A stretch of DNA of 64,000 nucleotides from Ophioderma brevispina (lineage: Eukaryota; Echinodermata; Ophiuroidea; Amphilepidida; Ophiodermatidae), in NCBI GenBank assembly GCA_023653785.1, contig JAMKCH010011941.1:62001-126000 (forward strand), in the 5' to 3' direction. A program made the translations under genes and the position numbers. Shown in pieces: positions 9,401-22,063 of the stretch. Under the pieces are notes generated by a model that ran no database searches, was not told where the DNA came from, and was given only the letters and a program-made list of their open reading frames with translations. The stretch's first letter is position 1, and every line of letters begins with the position of its first letter.

Positions 9401-11754
9401 AATTTCCCTTGCTCTTTTCACACATGCACACCTCCACATTGTTCTCAATTAACACGAAATGATTAGGTAGAGTTCAATATTGAAAAGTTTTCTTTGCTGG
9501 ACTTGTAGTATAGTCAGTAGTCCCACTTAGATGCCATACACCAAAGGTTTGCATCTGTGTGCTATTCTTGGAATTCCATTGGTTCAATGATCAGTGAACA
9601 AAGAAAGAATTTGGTTATTGCACGACACAACGGCACCATCAGGTATAATATTAAAGATCTACCTTATTATAGTGTATGGCACAAAATCTTTTGCAAGGTT
9701 TATGTCTAAAATAGGCCTCAGGAGATTTTCAGGATGGGGGGGGCACTTGAAGGGTGATGGAGGGTGAAGGCATCCACGAGGTGCAGAGCACGAGCGGGTT
9801 GCGAGGGAGGGCGAAAACCTTGGATGGATATTTTGGTTAAAAAGTGTAAGATTATTGGGGGACCTCACGGGTATCACAGCCCCCCCCCACCATAATTATT
9901 GGGGCCAACCGCACCAAGTCATTCTGCTTACTAGACTAGTTTACAGTTTACTTGGGGAATCAGGCAACTAAAAGTCTGTTAAATATTTTTGAACTTACGG
10001 TTTATGAGTAGCTGAGTGAAACTGCAAAATTATACACGCGTTAAACTTTAGACAACTAAATTGTGAAAAATTAATAATGGGAAAATATATCAAATACAGT
10101 ATGTCATGTTATAGGTGAATGCAACACTCTTGTAAGCAGGCATAGAGGGGCTACGGCCTGAATTCCTTTTCTTTCCATGCTTGTAATCAACTCTGATATA
10201 AAATGCTTTTATAAGAATTTTTTTTTTTGACTAAACCTTCAATTGGACATACGTGTGAAAATGTGCTGATGGAAGTGGATGTCATGCCAGTGGTCCAAGA
10301 ATGGACCCCCGGGGCAAACCTTGGCAATGCAGTCTATTGTGAATCCTGTGAATAGAAATTACAATTTTGTGGGAACATGCGGCTAAGATAAAACCTAAGA
10401 AAAGGACAAAGTGATTAAACTACAATAAACCGCAAAACCACAAATGGATGAATAATAATTACATGAATTGTATATTTAGATATGTGTAATTCCAACATAG
10501 TAGACACAAGTGTTTTCATAGTGTATGATTCACGGCCAAATCAAACGATTTAGTGAAAACGAGAGAGGTGCTTTTTTCAGGCCATCAAGTGCATGTGATG
10601 AAGCTTTTCCTGTTTTATGTGTCACATCTGTCATATTTCTTAAAAGGCAAAATGCTTTTTGCAGTTAGGTGGAGAGCTTAAAGTTGAGTGTATCAAGTGC
10701 ACTTAACTCCCCATAGAGTGTTCATTTTTTGCTGGTGTAATTTGTCATGATGTTTATTTAAAGCAATTGTGAGTTGGTATTTTTCACGGCTCTACAAGAA
10801 GTATTATTTACCCATTACATTATTTGCAATATTGGCATACTTTAAATTCATGTTTTATGGAATTTGCAGTATATGTGAACAATAAAAATGCAAAAATAAC
10901 AGCTTATGTAGTACTTGTTGGAATTCACCAATTTTATATGTCAATGATATAAAAAGAAGTTTTGAGTCTTCGTGAATTGCGTAGTCAGGTGCGGAGTTTG
11001 GGTGTGTGTGAAATTTCAAAATCCAATATAGTGTGTTTTGAAATAAGAAATAACATTGGTTTATTGTAAGTTATAATATTTCTATTAAAAATGGTAAGTT
11101 ATTTTTCATTACACTTAAAAATTAAAAAAAAAAAACAAATTCCATATAAAAAAAATATAATTATTTAATATGAGCTACCGTAGAGGTATTTAATGCTAAT
11201 CAAGAGATTTGTTATCCTTAGAAAGCTTGTATTTTTATCACTTCATCTGCAAAAAATAGTTTGGTTTGAACTCAGAATAGATGGGTTTGTTTACATTAAT
11301 GGCAATTATTTGACAGTCTATGACTATTGTAATGCACAAAATAACCGCTCTGTTAAAAAATGGTAATCCACGGGTAGTCATTGAAATGAAATTTTGGAAT
11401 TGAAGTATGTGGTATGGACTTTAGTAACATAAACACCACAAACATACCCGCGTGTACTACTATCATGGTATTCGGGGGTCCAGTAGCATGCCTCTGTATG
11501 TTTGTATACAAACCATCTGTGACTATGAAATCCCCTGTGGTATTTTGTGGTTTGGGGTGTGTTTTGTGGCCTGGTATTTGTGGTATTTAGGAAGTTCCTT
11601 AGGAAATTAGGACGTGGGCCGGTTGGCTATAAAGATTCTCTCTAGCTGTGCAAAAAAGAACAGAAGAATTGTTGTGTAATTGGCTAGGGCAACCTTTTAA
11701 ACATTAAAGGATTTTATCTTTTGTACTGACATATCCCAAGACGTGTAAACTTCA
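9401..11754. other. Gene-less AT-rich interval
   Basis: I see no recognisable gene, RNA or complete repeat. There is a G8 tract and a C9 tract at 9735-9890, a T10 run near 10220, and a very AT-rich stretch at 11090-11170. Short frames at 9659-9877 look random. Confidence 0.5.
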
Positions 11755-12011
11755 TTAAAGGGCAACAAGAGATTTGGAGGCACCCAAATATTGTGCCGTA
11801 AATGTCATTCATATATTAGCGACTCAATAGATTTTCTTTACCTGTATTTGGCTACCAGAAATTTCTCTTACAAGAGGGAGAGGAAAAAAGGTGGATTTGA
11901 TTTGCGTATATTCAATTATAAAACATAATCTGAATTCAATTGGCTTCTCATAAAAATTAGAAATTTCACAATATAGGCAATGATATGTGAAATCTCTTGT
12001 TGCACCTTTAA
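11755..12011. mobile_element. MITE TTAA-1, deleted copy
   Basis: TTAA at 11755-11758 is followed by AGGGCAACAAGAGATTT, and the far end, AATCTCTTGTTGCACCT, is followed by TTAA at 12008-12011. The 249-bp body shares TTTGGCTACCAGAAAT and TATAAAACATAATCTGAATT with the ~350-bp copies at 13756 and 62541, so it carries an internal deletion. TTAA duplication with exact end structure is the piggyBac hallmark. Confidence 0.85.
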
Positions 12012-12543
12012 AATGTTAGTTAGGATCTTCGGATGAAACCCTCATAGGTTTGTAACTCATAGCACTATCAACACCCGTATTTCTTTTTATATATGTTATA
12101 TTGCCATTTTTTATGAAATATGGAATATTTGAAAACTGTTATGTCAGCTGACTCAGCCACTGCCATACTTGATTCATAACAGATACAAGATAGCCTATTT
12201 TGCCAGTAGGCATAGTATCTCTCATGCACTTAAAGTACTGATCTAGGGTCACCAAGTTCATTGTCAAGTTTTCAAGGAGTCAGTGCAATTTCCTATGGAT
12301 TATCTTTTCGTGGCAATTGGTGAAGATTGGCCCTGCAAGAAGAGTGAGTTTAGACAGACACCGGAGGACCACTTGTGGGATGGAGATTGGGATTGGGAGC
12401 AACATGGACCGAAAAAATGCTGGAAGGCAACAAAGGGTTGTCTTGAATCAATACCCACAATGCATGCAATGTGTTGGTGCCTATACTGTACTGTACAAAA
12501 TAGTTGTCAGTAAGTAGGGATTAAAACCAAAGCGTTCCAAACG

Positions 12544-12740
12544 TTAAGACCACAGAGCATTTCATAATCCTGCTAAAAATTCCTAAGGACTAATGCTTTG
12601 TGGGTTGAAAATGAGCAATAAGTCAGGATTTTTAGGTGTTAAGGAATCGGATTTTTGTGGGATCAATGACCTGTTGAGAGTGGGTGAAAATTTCCCAAAA
12701 TGGATTGCATTGTGGGATTGGCTCAATACACCCTCTGGGG
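12544..12740 (+). repeat. Repeat R1, intact copy a
   Basis: The repeat begins TTAAGACCACAGAGCATTTC and ends near GGCTCAATACACCCTC. Its centre reads GTCAGGATTTTTAGGTGTTA, with T5 at 12629-12633 and TTAA at 12639-12642. Those two short targets are the ones occupied by other elements in the R1 copies at 22 kb and 38 kb. R1's own ends and class are unknown. Confidence 0.75.
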
Positions 12741-13407
12741 AGGAACATAGAGATCTGACAGTCAATCAGGCAGGTCACACCAAACATGGTTATTTTCTTG
12801 TACACGAGAAGACAAATACAATCGCTTGACCTCACTAGCTGGTTCGAAAATGCCTTGAAAAAGGTCCTGATTTGAGGTCCAAAATACCTGAAAGTCATTA
12901 TAAAATGAGTATATTGTTGCAGAAAAGTGTCAACTACAGCTGTGTGGTCATATGACGTGAAAGGGTATTTGGGGGTTAGGGTTAAAAAACAACAAATTAA
13001 AAAGCGATTGACTTAGTTTGAAAAAGCGTGGTCTTGAAGTTATAGAAATCCAAGCAAAATTTGGCATCCCAAATCATTAATTGAATTGTGTGCTACAAAA
13101 AAGGTCTGTGTACGTATTACTCTAATTGTATAGAAGCGAAGCCCTCAGAATATGTATAACCTTACATTTCTGGCATCCGGAATTGAATTCTCATATGATG
13201 ATAACATGGGGCTTGATTTCATGATTTTAAACTGCAGACCGGTGAAGGGAAGGAGACAATAGCAAGGTCATTTTCCTATATTGATTTGTGAAGCCGTGTA
13301 TAAATGTAAAATTGACCCTGTCCAACCAATTTTCGCTGTGCCCTGTGAACAATAGTCTTGGGTGACCTGAGGATAACTGTCTGGGGAATGACATTGATCT
13401 AAGGCAT

Positions 13408-13500
13408 CTATTATGAACACCTTTCTTACAGTATCTCTGATTGGCTCATTGCATGATGTAAATGGGTAATAACCATTGAGTAACCAATCAAATAGAACCT
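13408..13500 (+). repeat. Short dispersed repeat shared with 63560-63660
   Basis: CTTACAGTATCTCTGATTGG and GAGTAACCAATCAAAT with intervening text recur at 63575-63640. A looser relative with CTGATTGGCT and ATAACCAATCAGA lies at 43710-43770. The inverted ATTGGCT / AACCAAT ends suggest a small element. Confidence 0.55.
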
Positions 13501-13751
13501 GGTAGGCACCTTAAACTTTAATTACAGTTGCTGGATGATTGGTTATCCATTGAGGGTATATGAGTGTAATTTATGCCAATCAACTTGGTGGTTGGACCAC
13601 AGCTGCTCTGTTGCTGATTATTTGCTGTTGTATTTCTCTTAAAGAGAGATATAGAAATCATGGCAAAACTGGCAATGGGAGACTCGCAAGCATTCTCTAT
13701 CCATGCACCCTCCCATCCCCACCAATCAATGTGGGTTCTTGTAGGTGGCAT

Positions 13752-14110
13752 TTAAAGGTACAATGAAAGATTTTGGGCACCCAAATAGGTGTGTCATAAT
13801 AGTAATTTCATATAGATAGACAATAAATAGTGCATACATACCTTGGATGTATTTAGCTACAGAAACGTCTTAAAAGAGAGAAAAAAGTTGATTTTGATAG
13901 GTTATATTTCCAATATAAAACATAGGATGGAAATTCTATCTGCTCCTATACGAAATTAAAATCACAATTTTTTGTACCAAAGAAAACATTTTTCATCTTA
14001 ATCCTTTCAGATGGATGATATTTTTGATGGAAGATTATATAGGGCAAAAAAATCAGTTTTAGATTTTTTTAGGGACACCTGATATGTGAATCTCTCGTTG
14101 CCACCTTGAA
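13752..14110. mobile_element. MITE TTAA-1, near full-length copy
   Basis: TTAA (13752-13755) precedes AGGTACAATGAAAGATTT; the other end, ATCTCTCGTTGCCACCT, precedes TGAA (one change from TTAA) at 14107-14110. The body of 351 bp includes TTTAGCTACAGAAACG, CAATATAAAACATAGGATGG, TTGTACCAAAGAAA and TAATCCTTTCAGATGG, all shared with the 62.5-kb copy. Confidence 0.85.
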
Positions 14111-14539
14111 AATTTTCAGGATTCAGCATTCATTGACAGGGGGGGGGAAGGAGGGGGACATTGAAGAGGCCAATGTCATGCTTTTGTTGCCCTAGATTGT
14201 AACAGGAGCAATACAGAAACTCTTTAATTTATTCATAACCACAGTACAGTTGGGTAAGCCAGGATTTTGTTACAAGGGGCACAGATTTATGAATGTAACG
14301 AAACGTGTATCATACTGACGAACAAACAGTTTTTTGGCTTGCTGCGCTCGAGGTTGCCCCACTTTAAGAAGCTCTAATTTCATATTCATGCACCACACCC
14401 AAAAACCAAAAGCTTTAGACATTTAAACAAAAAATTGTACCGAGACCGTTATGTACTGGTCAGAACATCCTGGTCGGGGTGGGGCATGGCCCCCTCTTGC
14501 TTACGCACTGCACATATCTGCTCTCATCTTCAGTAGATT

Positions 14540-14870
14540 TACTCATAGCAGGGGGGCGGCCACAGACCTCTTTTTTGGGGGGGGGCAAACGGGTGGAAAA
14601 GTGAAATTTGGGGGCAAAAGTAAAATTCTAGGGGGGCAAAGTATCAAATATTTGGTATTTTTAACCAATTTTTGGTCCCAAAAATTGCTGATTTCCCCCA
14701 AAATTTGGTGATTTTTGGCCCAATCGCTGAATTTGGCCCAAAATCCCTATTGCTTTGGGCCGGGGGGGGGGGCGGGGGACAAAACTAGGGGAGCAAGAAA
14801 AAAAATTGGGGGGGGGGCAAAAGCCCCCATTTGCTCCCCTGTGCGCCCGCCATGTATATATGTTAAATTC
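14540..14870. other. G-run rich decayed repeat
   Basis: Long G tracts (including G10 near 14762 and G9 near 14811) alternate with GGGGGCAAA and TTTGGCCCAAAA phrases. Similar GGCAAAA/TTTGGCC phrasing occurs at 26920-27000 and 50260-50350. It is probably old transposon remnant; the overlapping frames are glycine/proline low complexity. Confidence 0.4.
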
Positions 14871-15150
14871 AGTTATAAAAACACAACTTTGAAAAAGGGC
14901 AAAAAAAAAGGAACGACTAGCAAGGAGGTGTTGTTGAGGTGCAAGATGAATTGAAATCATTTGAAGTTTTGTCAATTTCTGAGAAGGTGCGAGGGGTGTT
15001 GTTGACTATTTTTTGGAGGGAAAAAATGTGTGTTGAAAAGCGTGAAGCGATTGTTGTGTATTCTGGTGTGAGACTAGAAGCCTTTAAAAAACTCTGAAGC
15101 CTGTTTGGATTGTATAATGTCTAAAGATTTCTGGCGGTGACTCCTAACAC

Positions 15151-15507
15151 TTAAGGTGCAACGAAGAGATTAAAATAACAGGTCTGTCCCGAAAAAAATG
15201 TGAAAATTCTGAGTTTGGCACTGGTATTGTAAAGCTATATATCAAAAAGATCCCCATCTGTAAGGCTTAAGCTAAAAATGTTTCTTTGGTACACAAATTG
15301 TGAAATATCTAATTTCGTATAGGAAGCAAATACGAATTCAGGCCTATGTTATATTGAAATTCAGCATATACAAATCACCTTGGTTTCACTTTAAGTGATT
15401 TTTTTAACCAAATAAAAGGTAGGGGAATCTATTGAGCGTCTAATCTATATGAAATACGGCCATATCACAGAAAATAGGAGACTTGAAAATCTATAGTGCA
15501 ACTTTAA
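15151..15507. mobile_element. MITE TTAA-1, inverted copy
   Basis: TTAA at 15151-15154 then GGTGCAACGAAGAGATT (terminal A missing); the other end, CTATAGTGCAACT, abuts TTAA at 15504-15507. The interior is the family in reverse: GATCCCCATCTGTAAGGCTT, TTTCTTTGGTACACAAATTG, ATAGGAAGCAAATA. Length 349 bp matches the family. Confidence 0.8.
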
Positions 15508-16325
15508 CATTCTTAACTTTAATGCACAATTTAGACCAAGTTTTGAAGGCAAGTTTCAAGTTTTTATTTGAGAAAATATTAACACCCCAGTTTTGCGTGA
15601 ACCTATCAACAGTGACCATTACAATAACAGCAGCATTGACCGTACACTGGTAGCAAATATGACAGTAACGATGACAACAACATGACCGCAGGACTGTTCA
15701 AACGATGAAAACTCCCTGTTGAAGCCATGTGAATGTTCGTTCACCTGATCCGCCAAATCCTCAGTACTGAACAGTATGCACTTATAGCAATGTGTGTGAG
15801 TTGTGAGTGCGGGCTGGGAATCAGCTACGACCAATATAGGGCACAACCAGGGCAACATTCAGAAACAGTCAAAATTTTGAAGGGTTGGGTTGAATCTATG
15901 CATAAAAAGTGTTCAAGAACATTTAACATTTTTAAAAATGTTGAAATGTTAGAAGGAAATAATGTTCGAAATATTACTCGCCAACTGTAACGATCAAAGG
16001 CCAAAGAGAGAAAAGATGGATACGGAACGATGCACTAAATCCCAGAGCTCACTCATAAATCGATTTTGACGGGAAAGTAGCCTCCAATGATAGATTGGTT
16101 AATTGATTCACCAGCCTACGATGTGCATGTGGGGAAAATGTTTAGCAGATTATACACATGTAAATACAAATTTCCAATAAATCAAACACCTGGCTGCTGA
16201 TTCAAAATTCGGGTCGTCACGTAAAAAATTGATGGGCAGCCAGCGATCGATACGGGCGCCAACATTTCACCACACAGTTTTGTATTGTCATCAATATTGA
16301 AAATACAAGATGAAGGTAAGGTAAC
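15508..16325. other. Gene-less interval
   Basis: No recognisable feature. Frames at 15619-15858 and 15733-15990 overlap on opposite strands and resemble nothing known. Confidence 0.4.
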
Positions 16326-16328
16326 AAT

Positions 16329-16664
16329 GGGGCTCTCTACATGAGCCACCAGATATGCATTAAATGCGGACAATGATGACCTCGGATAGGGTACTTACTG
16401 TGGCCCACGTTGTTGCCTACACAGGTGGTACGTGTTACTGCAAAGCTAGTGCGGAAAATGGTAGCGCTGTTCATTACTGGGTCGTGGAGTTGCCACACTT
16501 GAAATCAAGTTAAGGGCTGCCATAACGTTTGCCACCTACGCGTTGCATTTCGGTTTTTAAATGTCGCAATGTACATCGTGTAGACTGTCCAATGAATGTG
16601 CTATAGGTCTGGATCTCGAGGTACCACTTGATGCGTCAGATCTAGTGCTTGTGTAGAGAGCCCC
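16329..16664. mobile_element. Harbinger-like MITE, copy 1
   Basis: The ends are GGGGCTCTCTACATGAGCC at 16329 and TGTAGAGAGCCCC ending at 16664, flanked by AAT on both sides (16326-16328, 16665-16667). The 3-bp flank and G-rich terminal repeat fit PIF/Harbinger elements (family knowledge). A second copy at 25949 has the same ends with ACT flanks. No transposase is present. Confidence 0.75.
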
Positions 16665-16667
16665 AAT

Positions 16668-19040
16668 GACAGCGACATGACAGTAACTCTGACAGAAATG
16701 ATAGTAACAATGACACAATGACTAAACACTAGAGCAACAATGCACCAACAGCAACAATTACAGAGAATTGATGCTTGATGAGGGTTCATTGAACAAAAGC
16801 TTGCAATGGAATTTCTTCTATATTGCACTGAAGAGTGATTAATTAAAAGTTGACACAAATAACATGACAAGATGCAAAATAAACATCATTTTGAACGTAC
16901 ATCTAAATATAAGCGCATCAAAGAAGCATTGTTATGTATCTCGCTTTCAAATGTGAGAGGTTTTATTTTTGACTCAAACTAACTACAAATAAACACTCTG
17001 TCTGCCAATAACACTGTGAATACATGGACCCTCCACAAAAGAAAATAAAAGTAGATAAATAGCTCGAGTGGTGGAGTTAAAATGCAGTAATTAGATGTTG
17101 TAAAGAACAAAACTGTCAAAAATCACCTATAAATTTGCTTTTAGGATTCTCAAGTTTGTAGTTTCCCGGTGCAAAGAATTTATAGCCCTCCAACTGGTGA
17201 TGCAGGAAGGAGAATAATTATTGAAAAGCTTACAAGGGTTGTTCAGACCTTTTGTAAGGAAACCAACTTGGTAAATTGTAATCTACTAATACTTTGATGT
17301 TTTTTAGCAAAGGATTTCATTAATTGAAATCCCAACATCATGGCAAGTAGCTGTTACTACCTAATAGGGTTGCATAATGGTAGTTTCAAGATGTTTTTCT
17401 ATCTAGCGGTTAAATCCTGACTCAGAGATCGGAAATATCTTTTGTGTGTAATAATGCAAAGAGTAAACTCGAACTAAAGGATCGTAACCTTAAAATGCAA
17501 CAATTCGAATTGAGAGAATGGATTTTTCGTTTTTGAGGCAGTAAAAATTTATGGGTAGTATTACGTCCATAGGATACTGTGTAACAACAAAAAATTCGGA
17601 TCCGGAAATTTAAAAAGTTGGATTTTCTATATGAGGAATTCGATTTAAGCTTAGCAATTCACACAGTGATTAGTTATGGACACGGCATTATGTACAGCAA
17701 AAAACACGATTTTTTTTGGAAATTGCAGGGCGGCCCTCCTCAGGAAAATCTTGAGTGACTTTAAAACTACAGAGCTCAATGCTGAATGACTGACAAAATT
17801 ATTTTTGACATATAGCATGTAGCGTATAGTTATATGGGTTGAAACTGCAAATCTGAAATTGTACAAAACTGTAAAAATCATGAAAGAACTATACTGCGAA
17901 AATATTTTAACCCATGGGCACTACACAATGTAGTACAATTCATCAGATTGGTCATTACAGGACACAAAGGAGAGAGCCTTGTGAGTAAACAATTCAAACC
18001 GTGTTCTATATCCCTTTGTAAACCATACCACAATCGTCAGTACTTGATTTGCACATACATGTATTACCTTCCAAGTGACGAATCAAAAACGAGTGATTCT
18101 ATATCATCATTGTAAACCATACCCCCATTCTTACAGTAATATTTGATGTGTCATTATGATATAATGCATTCCAAGTAACCAATCAAAATAGTGCTTTAAT
18201 GCTGATAGATAGGTAGTTAGTGTCTGGTGATTTAAAAGCACACTGCCTTTTGAGTGGCAACCACAGCCACAAGCAGGGGGGGTAGGACATGCTCTGCTCG
18301 ATTTGGCTGGGGATTTCCAAACGTAATTTGGGGAAAATGCCTACGTGCATTTACTATGGCAGTCTCTTTCGGTCCCAGGAATTAAAAAATCATCGTGCTT
18401 AAACTTTGTCAAAAGATCCTAGTAATATAATGATAAATTAAGAAAAAATATTACATCAAAATTCCGTGGAGGTTAGTGGATTAACCTCGCTGTTAAAACA
18501 GTTGTAATTCCAATACCGGATCATTTAAGATTGAAATATTCGTGACCAGGCCTCGTCTTTAGTCAAGTCTGTGGGGAACGTAGATATGCTACGAGCGCCC
18601 TCCTATGGTAAGGCTTTGAAAAAGAATAGCACCCGGAAGTTGAGGCCTTTTTCTTTTTGAATACGCTGTGGATGTTAGGTTGGCATGACCTACCCCCTGC
18701 CTACAAGTTTAATCATTAGAATAGACCAAAATAGACAAGTGCCCCTGGAAAAATGAGTTGTATTCAAGTCATTAAACTTTTTGTGGAATCAAAACGAATA
18801 TGCAAGCTGTGGGGAATTAAAGTTTGTAACAGCATTTAGATTGTCTTCAAACAATGTTAAAAGGGAGTGTTGCTCGGGAAATTCACTCTTTCATAATCGT
18901 GATTTTAGAGCAAACAAAGTATGAGGATTTTTTTTTTTTAACATTATGTAATAAGAAATGGAGTGGCTGTAACTCTAACCACTCTGAGAACATCTACAGT
19001 ATTATGTAACAAACCAAATTAAGTGCAGTGAACTCTATTC
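16668..19040. other. Gene-less interval with a two-copy tandem at 18013-18195
   Basis: The only structure I can support is a ~97-bp tandem pair: TTGTAAACCATACC, a central GTA-rich part, then TTCCAAGTGACGAATCAAAA (18013-18093), repeated as TTGTAAACCATACC to TTCCAAGTAACCAATCAAAA (18109-18191). The rest shows no gene or RNA. Confidence 0.5.
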
Positions 19041-19346
19041 TCGTCATGTGAGTGCAACAGGTCATATGTGCAATAGTTGCATGTGATACATATGTGTGCT
19101 GTCATGTATTATGATAGCTCTCAATTATCTATCCTTTGAATGGTTCTTCAGGTGACTCTGCCTCTGAAGAACCATTTCAAGAGCACTGAAAAACATTTCC
19201 AAGAGCTGAAGAACCATTTCAAGAGCTGCTGGAAGAACACATTTCAAGAGCCACTGACCAAAGACTTGGCACATAACAGATGTTTGATGGGAATTTCCAA
19301 CAATGGCAGCTATTACACTTATGACCTTGTTGGAGTCACATAACGA
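19041..19346. mobile_element. Inverted-repeat element with internal 27-bp tandem, copy 1
   Basis: The left end TCGTCATGTGAGTGCAACAG pairs with the right end TGGAGTCACATAACGA. Subterminal parts also pair (GTGCAATAGTTGC with GCAGCTATTACAC). The middle holds four degenerate repeats of GAAGAACCATTTCAAGAGC (19164-19253). A second copy without the expansion is at 23613-23868. Confidence 0.6.
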
Positions 19347-19576
19347 GATTTTAACCTCCTGAATCACTACTGCTTTATATTATCTTTCTGAGTAGCTAAG
19401 TTTTATAAAATTTCAATTCAATAACCGAATGAAATCAGCTTCCAAATATTCATGTCCTAGCACTCTTCGTCCTACCTCTCAGTCATACCGTCATTCTGAC
19501 ATGTGCACAATTGCGCTAAAAAAAAATTCACAAGGTTCCATTTTGAGCAATTCCTACACAACCAATTATTCAGGGA

Positions 19577-20204
19577 GTACCTGTGATGAAGTACGTGTTA
19601 AGGAGCCATGGAGTACACACCGCATGGGTAGGTGGTACCACATCGCGGGCCGCAAAAGTGGGGGTTAATCAAATCTACATAGGTACACACGCAGTAGCCA
19701 ACCACTAGTCACCCCATGCGGAGTACCGGCATGGGTACTCAATGCAAAATATTTGAGCTCTGTGTGATTAGTTTAGTAATTTTTATCCATATTATTAACA
19801 TTGGTCACACATACGTTAAATTTTTTTCACAAAATGTCATATATAGGGGTTTTGGTGATGCTCAACTCAAATATAGACGTAACTAGCTTGGAAAAAAATA
19901 ATCCGAAAGTCATAAAACATGGAAAGTTTGCGCCACTCTTATGTCCAAAGTGATTGCCTACTAGGCAGCTCAGTAGAGAGTACCGTGAAGTGCCTGCAGA
20001 GGTACTCCACTACTGGTTTAGCTTAAACGGGTACCTGTCACCAAGCAGGCAAATGCAGAGTACACTATACGATTGGTACTGCTAAGTAAACGCAGCTGCT
20101 ATCCACCCAGTGGCTGTGTACTTCAAAGAGACTTAGTTGTAGGTACTACATCAAGTGCATCAATGGTTACCCTTGGAGTAGAGCTAAGAGTACACCATGA
20201 GTAC
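19577..20204. other. GTAC-rich stretch
   Basis: Sixteen GTAC tetranucleotides occur in 628 bp, in contexts such as GAGTACAC, GGTACTCC, GGGTACCTG and GAGTACCGG, with a gap at 19740-19979. No regular period, reading frame or RNA fold was recognised. It may be a decayed repeat built of short AGTAC words. Confidence 0.45.
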
Positions 20205-20569
20205 ATAAGCTCTGGGTTACACCATGAGTAGGAAATCTTGCGTGTAGGTAGGACTCTTAGGGTTAAATCTATATAAATGCCAAGGTGTCTAGCTTTTAAT
20301 ACGGAAATTGAATCTGATGTATTTCAGTAAGATCTTCCATAATCCTTCAATCTGGCTTATGGATTGTCTTATTGTTCTTCTGTGTCTCTAATCATCTCTA
20401 TGGTCCCTGTTATTTCTCACAATCTATTCTGTGTGATCCTCCTGTACTCTTAGACAGCTGTTGACCCTATGCCAAAAATGTCTTTTTTTATTTTTAGAGC
20501 AATTGTAAGCAGTGGAGACTCAATTTTGAAAAATGATAAGTAGGGAATACAAAAGCTAGTACTTTGCAA

Positions 20570-20850
20570 TTTTTTTTTTTAAATCATAGTGGTAATCTTG
20601 CAAAAAATGGCGTTTGGGCATGATCCCTCATATATAAGTGCTGGGGGGGTTCACCATCATCACGGCACAGTGCGTCTGTTTTGCATTCCAGCATATGCCG
20701 GTGGTACCCATATACTCCTGGGTGGAGAGAGGCAAGCGAGGGGGGTAAACGTGCCTTGCCGACGGCACAAACACATGGCGACCGCGGGGCTAGAACCCAC
20801 AACCTTTTGCGTGTGGAGGCGAGCGCTGATCCACTGCACCACATGGAATC
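20570..20850 (-). mobile_element. tRNA-derived SINE
   Basis: On the minus strand the head carries an A box, TGGTGCAGTGG (complement of 20831-20841), and about 33 nt later a B-box-like GGTTCTAGCCC (complement of 20788-20798), the two internal promoter elements of RNA polymerase III tRNA-type genes. A body with GGAGTATATGGGTACCACC follows, and the element ends in a run of A on the minus strand (T-run 20571-20580 on plus). The B box has one departure from the GGTTCRANNC consensus, so it is probably a decayed copy. No flanking duplication was established. Confidence 0.7.
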
Positions 20851-21958
20851 TTGCCATAGCCAAAAAGGCCATGATTTGTATGTTATATAGCACCCCTCTA
20901 TAGGCCCATTCTCCATAGAGAGACATGTTAAACTTAGATTTATAACAAAATCATATTTTGCTTCGCAAGAAATTTAATTTTAAAATTTTCACAGGATAAA
21001 GTCAGTGGTATAATTAATCCAAATTAGTTGTCAAATATGTGTCGCTTAACAGACATATCAGTGTTGGCTAAATTCACAATTGCAAAAATCATCAAAAATC
21101 AGGGATTTTTGACATGGAGTAACAAGTAAGGTATCCTAACATACCACTGCAAATGATAAGACCAGAAGCAGCCAACCCTAAACGGACAGAAGCGGAGATT
21201 TAGTCATTACTGTCCGTTCGGACACTTACTACAACACGTATGGAATGGAGAATCGTTATCTTGGAACCTGCCATTTTCTTCCTTTTCTGTCAATTCTACA
21301 GCTTGGAAAAGGTTAACTTATGAGAATTCTACAGACTTATTCCTCACTGTGTCAAGCTAATCCTGCAAAATTCAAAATTTTTCACATCCATGAGAGGTCT
21401 TTAATTGAACATGTCTTGAGCAGCTTATCTTTTGTCGGTCTCTTGGTGTATGTACGCCCTTTGGGTTCTGTCCTTGCGTTTTTTAACCTTTAAACCCTGG
21501 TAGATTCTGAAGAATTAAATGGCAGTGGCTCTGAGGAATTCGTTCTGTTAATGTTGAAATGTTGGGCGGTTTGAGTTTATAGGAGAATTATAGTCGTGTT
21601 TTGATCAGGTTACGTCCGTTTCACCTTTACTTTCCAAAGTATTTGACAGGAAAGCAAAGAAGAATAATAAGATGGGAGGTTTGTCTCTTCAAGGTTGATT
21701 TCACCGTCTTTGGAGTCGGATGTCGTGTTCCAATTCTGCTTCATGTGCTCATGGCTTTCTTCCATTCACTGATGTTTCTGATCAGTTCTCACTCTTTTAC
21801 TTTAGGTCTGGAACATACCCTACTGTTGAAAATTGTGAAATTGGTTTGCACAGTCACAAAATGGGTGTTTTTGAACCAATCCTAATGCATTGCAATGTGA
21901 CTATATTAAACACATGTCAGTATGTAGAGATTAAAGGGTTCCAGTTTACAAAGGGTTT

Positions 21959-22063
21959 TTTTAAGAACCACAGGACATTTCATGATCATGGGAACAATGC
22001 AATAAGTACTAAGGCTTTGTGGGGGGGGGGCTAACTAAAATGTGCAAAAAAAGTCAGGTTTTT
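21959..22063 (+). repeat. Repeat R1, copy b, left half
   Basis: TTTAAGAACCACAGGACATTTC to AAAGTCAGGTTTTT matches R1 up to its T5 site, where the DR1 element at 22064 begins. The right half resumes at 22639 with TTTTTTAGGTGTAACG, through GTGGGATCACATTATCTAAG and AAATTCCCAAAACT to about 22710. Confidence 0.8.

Noticed and set aside
20589..20926. Overlapping frames of up to 110 residues on both strands
   Set aside because: All are translations of the tRNA-derived SINE.
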